Of a DNA stretch of 64,000 nucleotides, positions 38,056 to 47,101 are shown piece by piece. Position numbers and translations under genes: made by a program. Source of the DNA: Paenibacillus sp. FSL H8-0332 (GTDB lineage: Bacteria; Bacillota; Bacilli; Paenibacillales; Paenibacillaceae). The stretch lies in NCBI RefSeq assembly GCF_037963835.1, contig NZ_CP150145.1, positions 2,604,001-2,668,000 of the forward strand. Reading direction: 5' to 3'. How positions within the stretch are numbered: position 1 is the stretch's first letter; every line of letters starts with the position of its first letter. The notes under the pieces are model-generated. The model made no database searches. It had not been told where the DNA came from and saw nothing but the letters and a program-made list of their open reading frames with translations.

Positions 38056-38913
38056 TTAAGGATATACCGTCATAATCACACCGTTCATATTGTCGCCAGA
38101 GAACTCAATGTGCTGGGCGTCAGGGGTGGGAACTGGAGTGTTCCCGTTAACTTCGATATAGGAAATCTGATATTCGACGCCGTTAACGGTAGTGGCAATC
38201 GACTTCTGCTCCTTAAGGAATTCAAGGTATTCTTCCAGCGTGAAGTTCTTGTCGCGCATAATCACACTGTGCGGAAGTCCTACATACCGGAAATGCCAGG
38301 GCTCATACTTGATGCCGGTGATATCTGTTTTATCCTCAGGATAGCGTAGAATGAAGCCGTAATCCCATGCATTGTCCCGCAGCCATTGCCCTTCAGGGGC
38401 ATGGCTCATGGCCATTTGGGAGGAGCCGATGTCAAGCGACAAGCCCAGGTTATGCTCGCTGTATCCGGGCGGAAGAGCGTAATCTGCTCCTTTTTCCTCA
38501 TATAACTGCTTCTGCTTCTCATTGTCCCGGTAGCCGCTGCTGATCAGGAAGCTGTTGATGTCCTCCCCGGCTGCAGCGTGTACCATCTTTGTGAATTTCT
38601 CTGCCACTTGCCTGGAGAGCAGCGTTTTGTGATCCAGCAGCCCGTAGCCGGAAGTCAGCTCTTCATAATCGGTTAGCCTTACAATATCCGCGCTGACACC
38701 CGAGGGCTGAACGGGATAATCCTTGTTGACCAGGAGCAGGTTCCCCTGATAGATCTGGCCCTTCGGGATCACTGTCAGATTCTTCGAACCTTTATCTGTA
38801 GAGACTTGTACCGTCTTAATATTCAGGTCTGCCTTAGCATCCTCTTGATCCCTGGACATCCACTCATAACCGATCAGCACAGCAATCACAATTACGAATA
38901 ACCATTTCTTCAT
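38056..38913 (-). CDS. VanY-type D-Ala-D-Ala carboxypeptidase
   Basis: A 285-residue membrane-anchored (residues 1-20) M15B zinc peptidase that trims the terminal D-Ala from peptidoglycan stems. SSGYRDNEKQKQLYEEKG, SEHNLGLSLDIGSS (zinc His and Asp) and EPWHFRYVG (catalytic Glu and zinc His) are all present. The protein has a C-terminal extension of about 60 residues beyond the core (NGVEYQISYIEVNGNTPVPT). AGGAGGA precedes the ATG. It belongs with vanRS upstream, which has its own terminator. Confidence 0.92.
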   Translation of the reverse strand: MKKWLFVIVIAVLIGYEWMSRDQEDAKADLNIKTVQVSTDKGSKNLTVIPKGQIYQGNLLLVNKDYPVQPSGVSADIVRLTDYEELTSGYGLLDHKTLLSRQVAEKFTKMVHAAAGEDINSFLISSGYRDNEKQKQLYEEKGADYALPPGYSEHNLGLSLDIGSSQMAMSHAPEGQWLRDNAWDYGFILRYPEDKTDITGIKYEPWHFRYVGLPHSVIMRDKNFTLEEYLEFLKEQKSIATTVNGVEYQISYIEVNGNTPVPTPDAQHIEFSGDNMNGVIMTVYP

Positions 38914-39036
38914 GTTCTCGTCCTCCTTGTTTCAATGACTTAAGCATAGAGGAGTGTGTTTAAATAGAAGTGGGGGAAAGATAAAGTTTTTCTTAAAACG
39001 TCTCCGCTTAAAGTGTTCCAGCTTGAAATGTACATG

Positions 39037-39064
39037 CAAAAAAACCGTCCTTCTAAAAGGACGG
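39037..39064 (-). terminator. Terminator after vanS-like gene
   Basis: On the minus strand GCCGTCCTTTTAGAAGGACGG is followed by seven T; it separates the vanRS-like pair from the VanY-like gene. Confidence 0.9.
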
Positions 39065-39091
39065 CAACACTTCGGCTATAGCTGGAGCAGA

Positions 39092-40189
39092 CTAGTGGAT
39101 CAGACCCGGCAGACGGACCTCGAAGAGCGTGCGGATCGTGTCACTCTGTACGGAGATCGTCCCCTGATGCTGCTCGACGATATTTTTGGCAATGAACAAT
39201 CCCAGCCCGGTACTGCCTTCCTGATGGGTCCGCGCCCGGTCGCCCGTATAGAACATATCGAACAGAAAAGGCAGGTCCGCCGCCGGGATCATATCCCCGT
39301 AATTCATAACCTGGACAACGATGGTCCCGCCCTCCGGATAGCAGCGGATATCGACATAACGGCCGTCTTTGCCGTAACGCACCGCATTGGTCAGCAGGTT
39401 TTCGAACACCCGGGCCAGCAGTTCCCCGTCCCCGGTAATTTTGAGCTGCGGAGTGACCTCAATCCGGGCTGTCAGCCCGTTGTTCTCCAGCAGAGGATAC
39501 AATTCCTCGTTCAGCTGGACCAGCAGCTCGCTCAGATCAAGGGGGCGCTGCTCCACGGTAAGCATGCCGTAATTCATCCGGGTAATCTCGAATAGCTCGT
39601 CGATCAGCTTTTCCAGCCGCTGTGATTTGGTGTAGGCAATCGTGGTGTAATGTTTAACTTGTTCGGCGGTTAACTCCCCGTCCTTCAGTACCAGATCCAG
39701 GTAGCCGAGTACAGAGGTCAGCGGAGTCCGCAGGTCATGAGCCAGATTCAGCACCAGCTTGTCCTTGCTGTTCTCCGCGAAGTCCCCGCGTTCCACCGCT
39801 TCCTCCAGCTTATCCTTGGCCTGATTAAGGTCAGCGGCGATATCCTCGAACTCATCGTTAGAATGGATTTGAATCCGGCTTTTGAAATCGCCGTTAGCCA
39901 GCAGCCGGATATGATGCGAGATTTCTTTGAAATAGCGGGCATACGGCTTGGTGAACAGGAAGAAGAACAGCAGCGCCAGCGGGATGAAGAAGATCAGGAA
40001 GAAATTCAGGTCGCCGAAATCGGCAATCAGATAACGGAAGCGGGTAAGCTTGTCTTCATACTTCACCTGAGAGGTATAATACATTTGCAGGCTTTTGTAG
40101 AGTACAAAGGTAATAGCGCCGGAGCAAATCATGCTGAGTACCAGCAGTGATATCATTTTGAAGCGGAAGCTGCGGACAAGGTTAGCCAT
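39092..40189 (-). CDS. VanS-like sensor histidine kinase
   Basis: A 365-residue kinase. Two membrane helices (MISLLVLSMICSGAITFVLY and FFLIFFIPLALLFFFLF) bracket a short outer loop, followed by HAMP. The H box LAHDLRTPLTSVLGYLDLVL resembles VanS; NLLTNAVRYGKD is the N box and GSTGLGLFIAKNIVEQH the G2 box. The ATG at 40189 overlaps the regulator's stop by 8 nt. A GTG/ATG further upstream would run into the regulator gene. Confidence 0.92.
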   Translation of the reverse strand: MANLVRSFRFKMISLLVLSMICSGAITFVLYKSLQMYYTSQVKYEDKLTRFRYLIADFGDLNFFLIFFIPLALLFFFLFTKPYARYFKEISHHIRLLANGDFKSRIQIHSNDEFEDIAADLNQAKDKLEEAVERGDFAENSKDKLVLNLAHDLRTPLTSVLGYLDLVLKDGELTAEQVKHYTTIAYTKSQRLEKLIDELFEITRMNYGMLTVEQRPLDLSELLVQLNEELYPLLENNGLTARIEVTPQLKITGDGELLARVFENLLTNAVRYGKDGRYVDIRCYPEGGTIVVQVMNYGDMIPAADLPFLFDMFYTGDRARTHQEGSTGLGLFIAKNIVEQHQGTISVQSDTIRTLFEVRLPGLIH

Positions 40190-40877
40190 TGAACGTGTAC
40201 CCCACACCCCAGATCGTTTTGATCCATGTATTTTTACTCTGGTCATCGCCCAGCTTTTTGCGCAAGGTGCGGATATGGACCATCACAGTGTTCCCGCCTT
40301 CATAATAAGCCTCACCCCAGATTTGCTGAAAAAGCTGCTCGGCGCTGAATACTTTCTTAGGGTAGCTGGCGAGCAAATACAGGATATCGAATTCCTTCGG
40401 CGTCAGCTCCACAGCATTTCCATACAAGGTCACGGAACGGCGGTCCGGATCAACGATCAGCCCCCCGGCTTCCACCACGGCCTTCTGCTCGGTAACCGGC
40501 TGGTTAAGCTTCATGGAACGTCTGAGCTGCGCGTTCACTCTGGCGACCAGTTCCATGGGATTGAAGGGCTTGGTCATATAATCGTCAGCACCGATGACAA
40601 GACCGGTGATTTTATCCAGATCCGAAGTCTTCGCGCTCACAAAAATAATCGGCAGCCCATGCTGCTCCCGGATCTGCCGGGTTACCTCATACCCGTCCAG
40701 CCCGGGCATCATAATATCCAGAATCGCCAGGTCGATGTGCCTGGACTGGATGACCTGCACCGCCGCCGGGCCGTTTGTAACCTTTATGGGGTGGTAGCCT
40801 TCTTTTTCCAAATGCAGTCCGATCAGATCGGCAATTTCCGCATCGTCGTCGGCGACAAGAATCGTAATTCGTTTCAT
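40182..40877 (-). CDS. VanR-like OmpR-family response regulator
   Basis: A 231-residue protein. The receiver has VADDDAEIADLIGLHL, the phosphoacceptor in DLAILDIMMPGLDG and KPF. The winged-helix output reads ELTPKEFDILYLLASYPKKV and VMVHIRTLRKKLGDD. Adjacent to a VanS-like kinase and VanY/VanZ-like genes. AGGAGAG precedes the ATG. Confidence 0.93.
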   Translation of the reverse strand: MKRITILVADDDAEIADLIGLHLEKEGYHPIKVTNGPAAVQVIQSRHIDLAILDIMMPGLDGYEVTRQIREQHGLPIIFVSAKTSDLDKITGLVIGADDYMTKPFNPMELVARVNAQLRRSMKLNQPVTEQKAVVEAGGLIVDPDRRSVTLYGNAVELTPKEFDILYLLASYPKKVFSAEQLFQQIWGEAYYEGGNTVMVHIRTLRKKLGDDQSKNTWIKTIWGVGYTFNG

Positions 40878-40987
40878 TTCATTATCTCTCCTGTAGTGTC
40901 AGCATGAAATTATCCTTGATTGTGCTTCAATCCTAGTGTAACCTATCGGATATTGTTTCGCTAACTGCTATGATAGTAAGACTATAT

Positions 40988-41193
40988 AAGAAGCACTTAA
41001 GATTTTTGAACTTGAAGCTTCATCGTCACTGCGGTGAACATTTGGACTTCCGGCCGCTGTTGTCCCCAGATTTCTTCATCCAATCCGCTGTTCGCGGTTG
41101 AAATCCGGTGACAAAGGCGGTCGCTACCGCTCGTACAGTTCCAAATTTCCCCTCCGTTTCTTTTGCTTTGTGTTAATTTCTTTAGCGCTTCTT
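40988..41193 (+). repeat. Structured intergenic repeat, copy 3 (complete, 206 bp)
   Basis: Ends are 15-bp inverted repeats with two mismatches: AAGAAGCACTTAAGA (40988) and TCTTTAGCGCTTCTT (41179). The core from TTTGGACTTCCGGCCGC (41041) to CCCCTCC (41155) matches copies 1 and 2. The central stem, TTGTCCCCAGATTTC (41060) with GAAATCCGGTGACAA (41100), pairs 13 of 15; the inner hairpin is CCGC-TGTTC-GCGG. The rest of 40878-41310 shows promoter-like AT-rich sequence only. Confidence 0.9.
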
Positions 41194-41310
41194 ATTTAAC
41201 ATTTTAAATACTTAATTTCGTAACAATTATCTGTGGGTATAGCCCGAAAGAGTCATGCCGGGAAATGCCCGGGAATGATAAAGTAATCCATAGTAATTAG
41301 GGAGGGAACC

Positions 41311-42183
41311 GTGACGTATACCCGAATTAAAGTGCTAATCCTGCTGATTCCAACGGTCATGGTGGGTATCTGGGAGTGGGTGAGACATCAGTTCCTGATG
41401 CAGTACATTTCCATGGACACGGGAAACTACTTAACACCTGTATTGGTTTTTATGTTCAGTATTATTCTGCTGCTGCCGCTCTTTCGGATCATGGAGCGGA
41501 ACCAGCGGGAGCTGGAGCAGGAGCGGGCGGCAACAGGGGCGATGGAAGCGCGGGAGGCTCTGGCCAAGGAGCTGCATGACGGAATGGCCCAGTCCCTGTT
41601 CCTGCTCTCCGTGCGGATTGACCGTCTGGAGCAGAGCCGTAAGGACGGCAGCGTCAGCGCGGACAGTGTGGATCAGATTAAGAAGACCGTCCATGAGGTC
41701 AACCGTTATGTTCGTCAGGCAATTGCCAATCTGAAGGTGCCGGTCAGCGGTGAAGAGAGCTTTTCGCTGGAGCGGTCCATTAAGGAGCAACTGGCCGGAA
41801 TTGCCGGAGAAGTCATGATTGAGGTGTCGCTGGACTGGCATCTGGAGGAGCAGGCGCTCACACCGGCGGAACAGGCAGAGCTGTTGTCCTGTATTCGTGA
41901 AGCGATTATCAATGTGCGCAAGCATACACGTGCAGGCAGGGTGTCCGTGTCCGGACAGGGCAATGAACTCCATTGGACCGTGACCATTGCCGACAACGGT
42001 GCCGGGATTCAGCATGACGATCCTTTTGCGGTGAACGGCAGCTATGGCCTGCAGATTATGAGGGAACGGTCCCGTAGTATGGGCTGGGCGCTTCAAATTC
42101 ACTCAGGAGCGGACGGAACCACTGTAGAAATTGCCAAAGGAGGTGCGCAGAATGGAACGCTGCCGGGTACTGATCGTCGATGA
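41311..42183 (+). CDS. NarL-type sensor histidine kinase
   Basis: A 290-residue kinase with two N-terminal membrane helices (IKVLILLIPTVMVGIWEWV and LTPVLVFMFSIILLLPLF) and almost no outer loop, so it senses within the membrane or cytosol. The HisKA_3 H box is AKELHDGMAQSLFLLSVRID; the ATPase has EAIINVRKHT and VTIADNGAGI with YGLQIMRERSR. GTG start with GGGAGG upstream. It overlaps its regulator by 32 nt. Confidence 0.92.
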   Translation: MTYTRIKVLILLIPTVMVGIWEWVRHQFLMQYISMDTGNYLTPVLVFMFSIILLLPLFRIMERNQRELEQERAATGAMEAREALAKELHDGMAQSLFLLSVRIDRLEQSRKDGSVSADSVDQIKKTVHEVNRYVRQAIANLKVPVSGEESFSLERSIKEQLAGIAGEVMIEVSLDWHLEEQALTPAEQAELLSCIREAIINVRKHTRAGRVSVSGQGNELHWTVTIADNGAGIQHDDPFAVNGSYGLQIMRERSRSMGWALQIHSGADGTTVEIAKGGAQNGTLPGTDRR

Positions 42184-42817
42184 CCATGCGCATGCACGTG
42201 AAGCGATGATCGAGATTGTGGGACTGGATGAACGGTTTGAAGTGATTGGCGCGGTAGCTAGCGGAGCTGAGGCGATCGTCTGGACCGGGCAATGGATGCC
42301 TGACCTGATCCTGATCGATATCGAAATGCCGGGAATGGACGGTCTGGAGACCACGCGGCGCATTAAGCTGGAATATCCGTATGTGAAGATCGTCATCGTT
42401 ACTGTATCGGATGAGATCTCCTATCTGTTTGAAGCGCTCAAGCAGGGGGCACAGGGGTATCTCCTGAAGAACCTGGCCCCCTCTACCTGGATCGAATATC
42501 TGCTGGCAATTGTAAGTGAAGAGGTGCCATTGAGCCGGGAGCTGGCATTTCAGATTCTGAAGGAGTTCGCGGTCACCTCCGTCAAGGAGGAGAGGGAGGC
42601 ATTAACCGCGCGGGAGAAGGAGATACTGGGCTGTGTATCCTCCGGGTCCACCAATAAGGAGATTGCCGTCACCCTCGGGATCTCCGAGCATACGGTCAAG
42701 AATCACCTGAAGAACATTCTGCAGAAGCTTCAGCTTCAGAATCGTACGCAGCTCACAAGGTACGCCTTGGAGCAGGGACTGGCTTCGCGGGAGCGGGATT
42801 TTCCGGGGAAGAGATAG
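42152..42817 (+). CDS. NarL/FixJ-family response regulator
   Basis: A 221-residue protein. The receiver has VDDHAHAREAMIEIVG and the phosphoacceptor in LILIDIEMPGMDG. The LuxR-type HTH is LTAREKEILGCVSSGSTNKE followed by IAVTLGISEHTVKNHLKNIL. The ATG at 42152 is preceded by AAAGGAGG inside the kinase gene. The target is unknown; the YcnI-like gene 58 nt downstream is a candidate. Confidence 0.93.
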   Translation: MERCRVLIVDDHAHAREAMIEIVGLDERFEVIGAVASGAEAIVWTGQWMPDLILIDIEMPGMDGLETTRRIKLEYPYVKIVIVTVSDEISYLFEALKQGAQGYLLKNLAPSTWIEYLLAIVSEEVPLSRELAFQILKEFAVTSVKEEREALTAREKEILGCVSSGSTNKEIAVTLGISEHTVKNHLKNILQKLQLQNRTQLTRYALEQGLASRERDFPGKR

Positions 42818-42875
42818 AGCTTAAGATAGCGTAGACAGTCCCAATATCCATTATTAGAGAATAGGGGAGATTTCA

Positions 42876-43535
42876 TTGAATAGAATGTTTCGCAAAATAG
42901 CAGCACTGGCCGCACCGGCAGCCGCCGCACTACTGTTGTTCGCAGCCGTGGCGAGCGCCCACGTAACCGTTAGTCCAGCCCAGTCCAGCACGGGTGCCTG
43001 GGAGACGTATACCCTGAAAGTACCGTCTGAAAAAGAAAGCGCCACCGTCCAGGTGGATCTGCGGATTCCGGCAGGCGCGGAATTTAAGCAATACGAAGCC
43101 ACTCCCGGCTGGGAGGTAACAGTGGACGGGAATAAAGTAAGCTGGATTGCCAAGGATGGCGGCATTCAGGCCGGACAGTTCCAGCGCTTCTACTTCACAG
43201 CCAAGAACCCGGACTCCGCAGGCGATATCGCCTGGGATGCCTATCAGCACTATGCCGATGGCAGCCTCGTGCAATGGTCCGGCGAACCCGGCTCGGAATC
43301 CCCGCATTCCATCACCGCCATCGCTGAAGCCTCCGGCAGCGCCGATGGCGGTCACGGCCACGGTGCCGCAGACATGTCCGGCTCCGGCACCATGACCATG
43401 GACGAGCATCAGGCCATTGTGGACAATGAAGGCGCCAGCACCGGCACCTCGCCGATGCTCTACATTACCCTCGGCATCTCGCTGGTCTCCTTCCTGCTGG
43501 CAGCGATAGCCTTGCTTCGGGGTCGCACGGAGTAG
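42876..43535 (+). CDS. YcnI-family copper-binding membrane protein
   Basis: A 219-residue protein. The signal peptide ends SAHVTVSPAQSS, so the mature N-terminal residue would be His, the copper ligand of YcnI (DUF1775). The YcnI beta domain spans about 30-150; a His-rich segment GGHGHGAADM and the late TM anchor ISLVSFLLAAIALLRG follow. In B. subtilis it is linked to YcnJ copper uptake, which is absent here. The TTG at 42876 has AGGGGAG 8 nt upstream; an ATG lies 3 codons later. Confidence 0.9.
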   Translation: MNRMFRKIAALAAPAAAALLLFAAVASAHVTVSPAQSSTGAWETYTLKVPSEKESATVQVDLRIPAGAEFKQYEATPGWEVTVDGNKVSWIAKDGGIQAGQFQRFYFTAKNPDSAGDIAWDAYQHYADGSLVQWSGEPGSESPHSITAIAEASGSADGGHGHGAADMSGSGTMTMDEHQAIVDNEGASTGTSPMLYITLGISLVSFLLAAIALLRGRTE

Positions 43536-43570
43536 GCTGGAGGATTAGGATGGATTGACTTGTATGGAGA

Positions 43571-43619
43571 GAACCCCGCAACAGATGTGATTTCACCATC
43601 TGCTGCGGGGTTCTTTGTT
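43571..43619 (+). terminator. Terminator after YcnI-like gene
   Basis: GAACCCCGCA-ACAGATG pairs with CATCTGCTGCGGGGTTC; TTTGTTTTT follows. The next 190 nt up to the immunity array hold no gene. Confidence 0.85.
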
Positions 43620-43808
43620 TTTCGTATGAGTTCTGCCCCGGCTCGGACTATTGTCTGTTGTACAGTATGTTGTTTATCTAATGGCTATTGGTGATAGCGC
43701 GGAGAGTGAGGGAATAAGTATTGGATTCCAAGTCGGTTGATTTCCTAAAAAAGGTAGCAAAAAGGCGGCAGATTCGTTAAAGTGTTTGTACCTGAAAGGA
43801 GATGCTTA

Positions 43809-44147
43809 ATGTTTGATTTTGAAGAATTAAAAAAATGGATTATAGAACACGATATTGAACAAAAAGCATATAAGGGATTTTGGATGAATCTAGAGAAATA
43901 TAAAATTGAAGAGCCTAATGAATTTATGTGTTATTTTTCTGCATACATAGGAGAAGAGGATAGAGGGGATTTTGAAGTTGAAATTAAATCAGTATCAATA
44001 AATTATAGTAACAGCTATCCTAATTGTGACTATAATCATGTTATTGTTACAATCCCTATTAGATATAAAGGGAAAGAAGTTGGATACTATCAACTGCTTT
44101 TAAATTTTGATGGTACACCTGACGATGATTTTTTTGTAATACACTAA
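43809..44147 (+). CDS. Small immunity-like protein, array gene 1
   Basis: A 112-residue acidic cytosolic protein. It aligns along most of its length with the product of 47102-47422: FWMNLEKYKIEEPNEF matches FWKYVNSWKVDEPDEF, and both end with YY-L-x-N-x-G plus an acidic tail (DDDFF here, DDGLSF there). This paralogy, the size and the low-GC context suggest an immunity protein of a polymorphic toxin. No family name is claimed. AAAGGAGA lies 7 nt before the ATG. Confidence 0.7.
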   Translation: MFDFEELKKWIIEHDIEQKAYKGFWMNLEKYKIEEPNEFMCYFSAYIGEEDRGDFEVEIKSVSINYSNSYPNCDYNHVIVTIPIRYKGKEVGYYQLLLNFDGTPDDDFFVIH

Positions 44148-44266
44148 TATAGGTAGATTTATCAGTAGCCGTTTTACTGCTTTCATGATAAATGAAACTA
44201 ATTTAAGAATATTTAATGGCTCTTGGCTATATTTCGAAATTGAACAGTAGATGGAGTGTGCAGTTT

Positions 44267-44752
44267 ATGCATCATTATCTTATAAAGAAAATATGGGTTA
44301 GGATATTTTTTCTTGTTTTTATAACGTTGATAATATTAATATGTCAAAATGATAAATCTTTAAGTAGTCAAATTAAGCTCATCATAGAGGACAAATGTAA
44401 CTCTAGTGATATTTGTGATATTTCCCTTGAAGAAATCACTTCATTTAAGTGGAATAAGGTGCTTGTTTTTCAGGTGGGAAGTTCAAGCAAGGATATTAGC
44501 AATGCGTTAGGTGCTAAGTACGAGGGTTCAACTGATTTAATGAGCGGACTTATTTTTGAGTTAGATAACAAAATTGTTTATGAAGAACTGATTCCATATC
44601 AAGCAGAGCAACCTATCAATCTACAAATCTTTATAGACAAAAAAGTTAATAAGACCAACAACGTAGTCCTGAGCTTTGATGATGCTATATTAAAAGGGAG
44701 TAAAGAACGGGTTGACCATGCAACTTATTATTCTATTAGTATTAATAACTAA
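44267..44752 (+). CDS. Membrane-anchored immunity-like protein, array gene 2
   Basis: A 161-residue protein. One N-terminal membrane segment (IFFLVFITLIILIC) and a soluble domain with DISLEEITSFKWNKVLVFQV and SGLIFELDNKIVYEELIPY. This pattern recalls a widespread group of small lipoproteins or membrane proteins with 'FDWDK-LYVF-PY' cores found beside contact toxins. The ATG at 44267 has GGAGTG 8 nt upstream; earlier in-frame starts lack one. Confidence 0.6.
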   Translation: MHHYLIKKIWVRIFFLVFITLIILICQNDKSLSSQIKLIIEDKCNSSDICDISLEEITSFKWNKVLVFQVGSSSKDISNALGAKYEGSTDLMSGLIFELDNKIVYEELIPYQAEQPINLQIFIDKKVNKTNNVVLSFDDAILKGSKERVDHATYYSISINN

Positions 44753-44892
44753 CAAGCGAGAAAAGCCACATATGACTGAATCCTTTTTGTGAGACAGGGA
44801 TCAAAAAAACTTGCAATTATAAGCAGCCAGTCGCCTTGAAATTTACGGGGACTGGTTAATGAGAATTTGAATGTAAAGTGGTGGTATAAACA

Positions 44893-45528
44893 ATGCTGGA
44901 TAGATACAATTTAAGCGAGCTTAAACAAAATGCATTAAACGATGATATAGAAGCATTTAGACAATTGTTATTTGCTTTTAAAGAATTATATCATCTCCAT
45001 GATGACGAACATGAAGAATTGGGCTCATTTTTACTACAGCATGTAACACAGTTAATTCTAGTTATAGTTGAAGAGTTAACAAATTGGTTTTCAATTGATG
45101 ATAATTTTAACTGTTATGATTATTTATTTAGCAGTTTTTCGGACGAGTCCATAAGAATTCTTGAGAAAGAATTCTTCTCAAAGTTTGAGGAGAATGATTT
45201 TGAGATCTTGAATTATGAGATATTAGTTCATCTTTTTGAAAGAGGTGTTAGTAATGATGTAGGTTGGAACAATACTATTAATTTAACTATAAAGCGTGTA
45301 GAAGAAAGACTTGATTCCATCTTAATGAACAAGCAAATTAGTCTCACGGAATTTTCTTTATACTGCAAAATATCTATGATGTGGTTTGATTACTATTTAA
45401 AACAAGAAGAATTATCAAATGAAGATCAATTTGTTAAATGGGCAAAATCAAGCAATCAATATGAGAACCAACTTAAGAAAGTCTTTGAGATTTATATTGC
45501 AGCTTTGAAAAAATTGAAAACAGACTAA
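44893..45528 (+). CDS. Helical acidic protein of unknown family, array gene 3
   Basis: A 211-residue protein, almost wholly helical and acidic (for example HDDEHEELGSFLLQHVTQLI, FSKFEENDFEILNYEILVHL). No recognised domain. Low GC like its neighbours, and its own gap of 140 nt upstream suggests independent arrival. Acidity and context suggest a toxin-binding immunity role, by inference only. Confidence 0.65.
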   Translation: MLDRYNLSELKQNALNDDIEAFRQLLFAFKELYHLHDDEHEELGSFLLQHVTQLILVIVEELTNWFSIDDNFNCYDYLFSSFSDESIRILEKEFFSKFEENDFEILNYEILVHLFERGVSNDVGWNNTINLTIKRVEERLDSILMNKQISLTEFSLYCKISMMWFDYYLKQEELSNEDQFVKWAKSSNQYENQLKKVFEIYIAALKKLKTD

Positions 45529-45722
45529 AATGCATATCAACTCCTTTATATCATTAGTATCGAAAGTTACTAGTGGAGCACTCCAATTATTATTAATCTT
45601 GATTCACGTCATTTTGCAAGTCATCTATTATGGGGACTGATTGTTTTCTACAACGAGAAGGTGACGAAGATGGGGACTTGTTTCTGTTAGTAAAAAATTG
45701 ATGAGACTATGAGGTCGATTCC

Positions 45723-46040
45723 ATGAGAGAATCCGAGGAAATACAGCGCGACGTATCCGCTATTGTTCGTAGTATTGTTGTGAAAATGAGAAAAGATAGA
45801 GAACTACCGCTGGAGCAAATAGAAATTTTAATAGGTTTTCTTAATGAATATAAGGCATATTCTAGAGAACTGGACGTTATATCTAAAAAAATGGCATATG
45901 AGTTGTTTTATTTGTATACCAGCATATCTAGTCAAATAGAAAACAATACAGGAAAAGAAGAGGAAGTTATGGATAACCCTATTATGAGTAAACTGTATAT
46001 GACGATTACTTCGATTTTTAATGATGGTTTGTACCAATAA
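45723..46040 (+). CDS. Small helical protein, array gene 4
   Basis: A 105-residue protein with a run of helices (LPLEQIEILIGFLNEYKAYS, MAYELFYLYTSISSQIEN). No recognised family. GAGGT lies 7 nt before the ATG. The 194-nt gap before it, 45529-45722, has no gene. Confidence 0.6.
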   Translation: MRESEEIQRDVSAIVRSIVVKMRKDRELPLEQIEILIGFLNEYKAYSRELDVISKKMAYELFYLYTSISSQIENNTGKEEEVMDNPIMSKLYMTITSIFNDGLYQ

Positions 46041-46167
46041 GTGGATTTAAGTAATATTGTTTGAACTAAAATATCCCTTCAGCATCAAGAAGCTCCGAAT
46101 AGGTATTAGGAGGGTAATCGGCATTGATACTCACAGACTATCAATGCTGACTTTAGAAAGGAAATAA

Positions 46168-46671
46168 ATGAAAATAAAAAAGAGAACTATAGTAAGAGTA
46201 TTATTTATCATTATGTTTAATATACTTATCGCTACAATAGCCATAAAGTATAGTTCATTTGAGCGAAGGATATTATTGTTTGAAATGGTTCGTGGAATAG
46301 CATCTTTGTATGCTGTAGTTGTTGAGTTCCCCTTGGCAATCGCTCGAAATCTTAGTGAGTTAAATAATTGCTGGAAAAGATTTTTGTTATTTTTGGTGTG
46401 CACATTTGCAGTTTTTTCAATATATGTTGTTGGGGTGGACATCTACCATCTATCAAACGACGTTTTTATAGGATATCACGAAAAGAATGTAACAATCATA
46501 AAGCGTGAAAAGGAGTATAAAGCGAGCGATAGAGTTTGGGTTGATGATGATTCCAAAGTTATGAGGTTTTATCTTGCTCCAGGCTACGTTAATGTGAATG
46601 TGGGAGAAACATATAGTATGCGAATTTTTGAGAAATCTCAAATAGCAATCCCTCTTAATAAGATAGAGTAG
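46168..46671 (+). CDS. Two-helix membrane protein, array gene 5
   Basis: A 167-residue protein with two hydrophobic segments (VLFIIMFNILIATIAIKYSS and FLLFLVCTFAVFSIYVVGVD) and a C-terminal beta-rich outer or inner domain (IIKREKEYKASDRVWVDDDS). It could protect the membrane from a pore-forming toxin; that is inference. AAAGGAAAT precedes the ATG. Confidence 0.65.
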   Translation: MKIKKRTIVRVLFIIMFNILIATIAIKYSSFERRILLFEMVRGIASLYAVVVEFPLAIARNLSELNNCWKRFLLFLVCTFAVFSIYVVGVDIYHLSNDVFIGYHEKNVTIIKREKEYKASDRVWVDDDSKVMRFYLAPGYVNVNVGETYSMRIFEKSQIAIPLNKIE

Positions 46672-46716
46672 TATATATATCAAATGATCATAAATGATGC
46701 ACCTGGAGGTGTGGTT

Positions 46717-47076
46717 GTGGTTACCCCAGTACTTAAAGGTATAGATTTGATTGAAAATCAATATGGAATAAAAGGTACGGCTTATATTGCGGAAGAAAAC
46801 GATATAGGTTCGGATTGCTTTCACTTTCAAGTCTTGACTCCAGAATTTGTGTTAAACAGTCTGTGTGAAAATAAGATACTAAATGGAAGAGGGATTTTCA
46901 TAGTTCAAAATTACTCGGAGGAGTTGCTTGTGTCAGAGATAAATAATATACTCCAAGATTGTATTCGTCCTACATGGGATGAAGCGGCAATAGCTATTAA
47001 CCGATATCTGAACTGGGAATACGACAATATTCATTACTTTACGGAGAGAGAGATATTATCGAGCCTTGGGATTTAA
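46717..47076 (+). CDS. Imm8-like immunity protein, array gene 6
   Basis: A 119-residue protein. FHFQVLTPEFVLNSLCENKI, NGRGIFIVQNYSEELLVSEI, CIRPTWDEAAIAINRYLNWE and an aromatic end match the Imm8 layout ('F-x-V-x-TP-x-W/F-L', 'G-x-I-x-V', 'W-x-E-x-A', 'W-E-x-D/Y'). GTG at 46717 has GGAGGT 6 nt upstream; the longer frame from 46684 lacks a site. Imm8 proteins neutralise toxins of polymorphic systems. Identification is by pattern memory. Confidence 0.68.
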   Translation: MVTPVLKGIDLIENQYGIKGTAYIAEENDIGSDCFHFQVLTPEFVLNSLCENKILNGRGIFIVQNYSEELLVSEINNILQDCIRPTWDEAAIAINRYLNWEYDNIHYFTEREILSSLGI

Positions 47077-47101
47077 TGCAATACAAGGAGTGACTTAATA
47101 T

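Noticed and set aside
40131..40907. 258-codon open frame on the plus strand
   Set aside because: Antisense shadow of the vanR-like gene; no domain or ribosome site.
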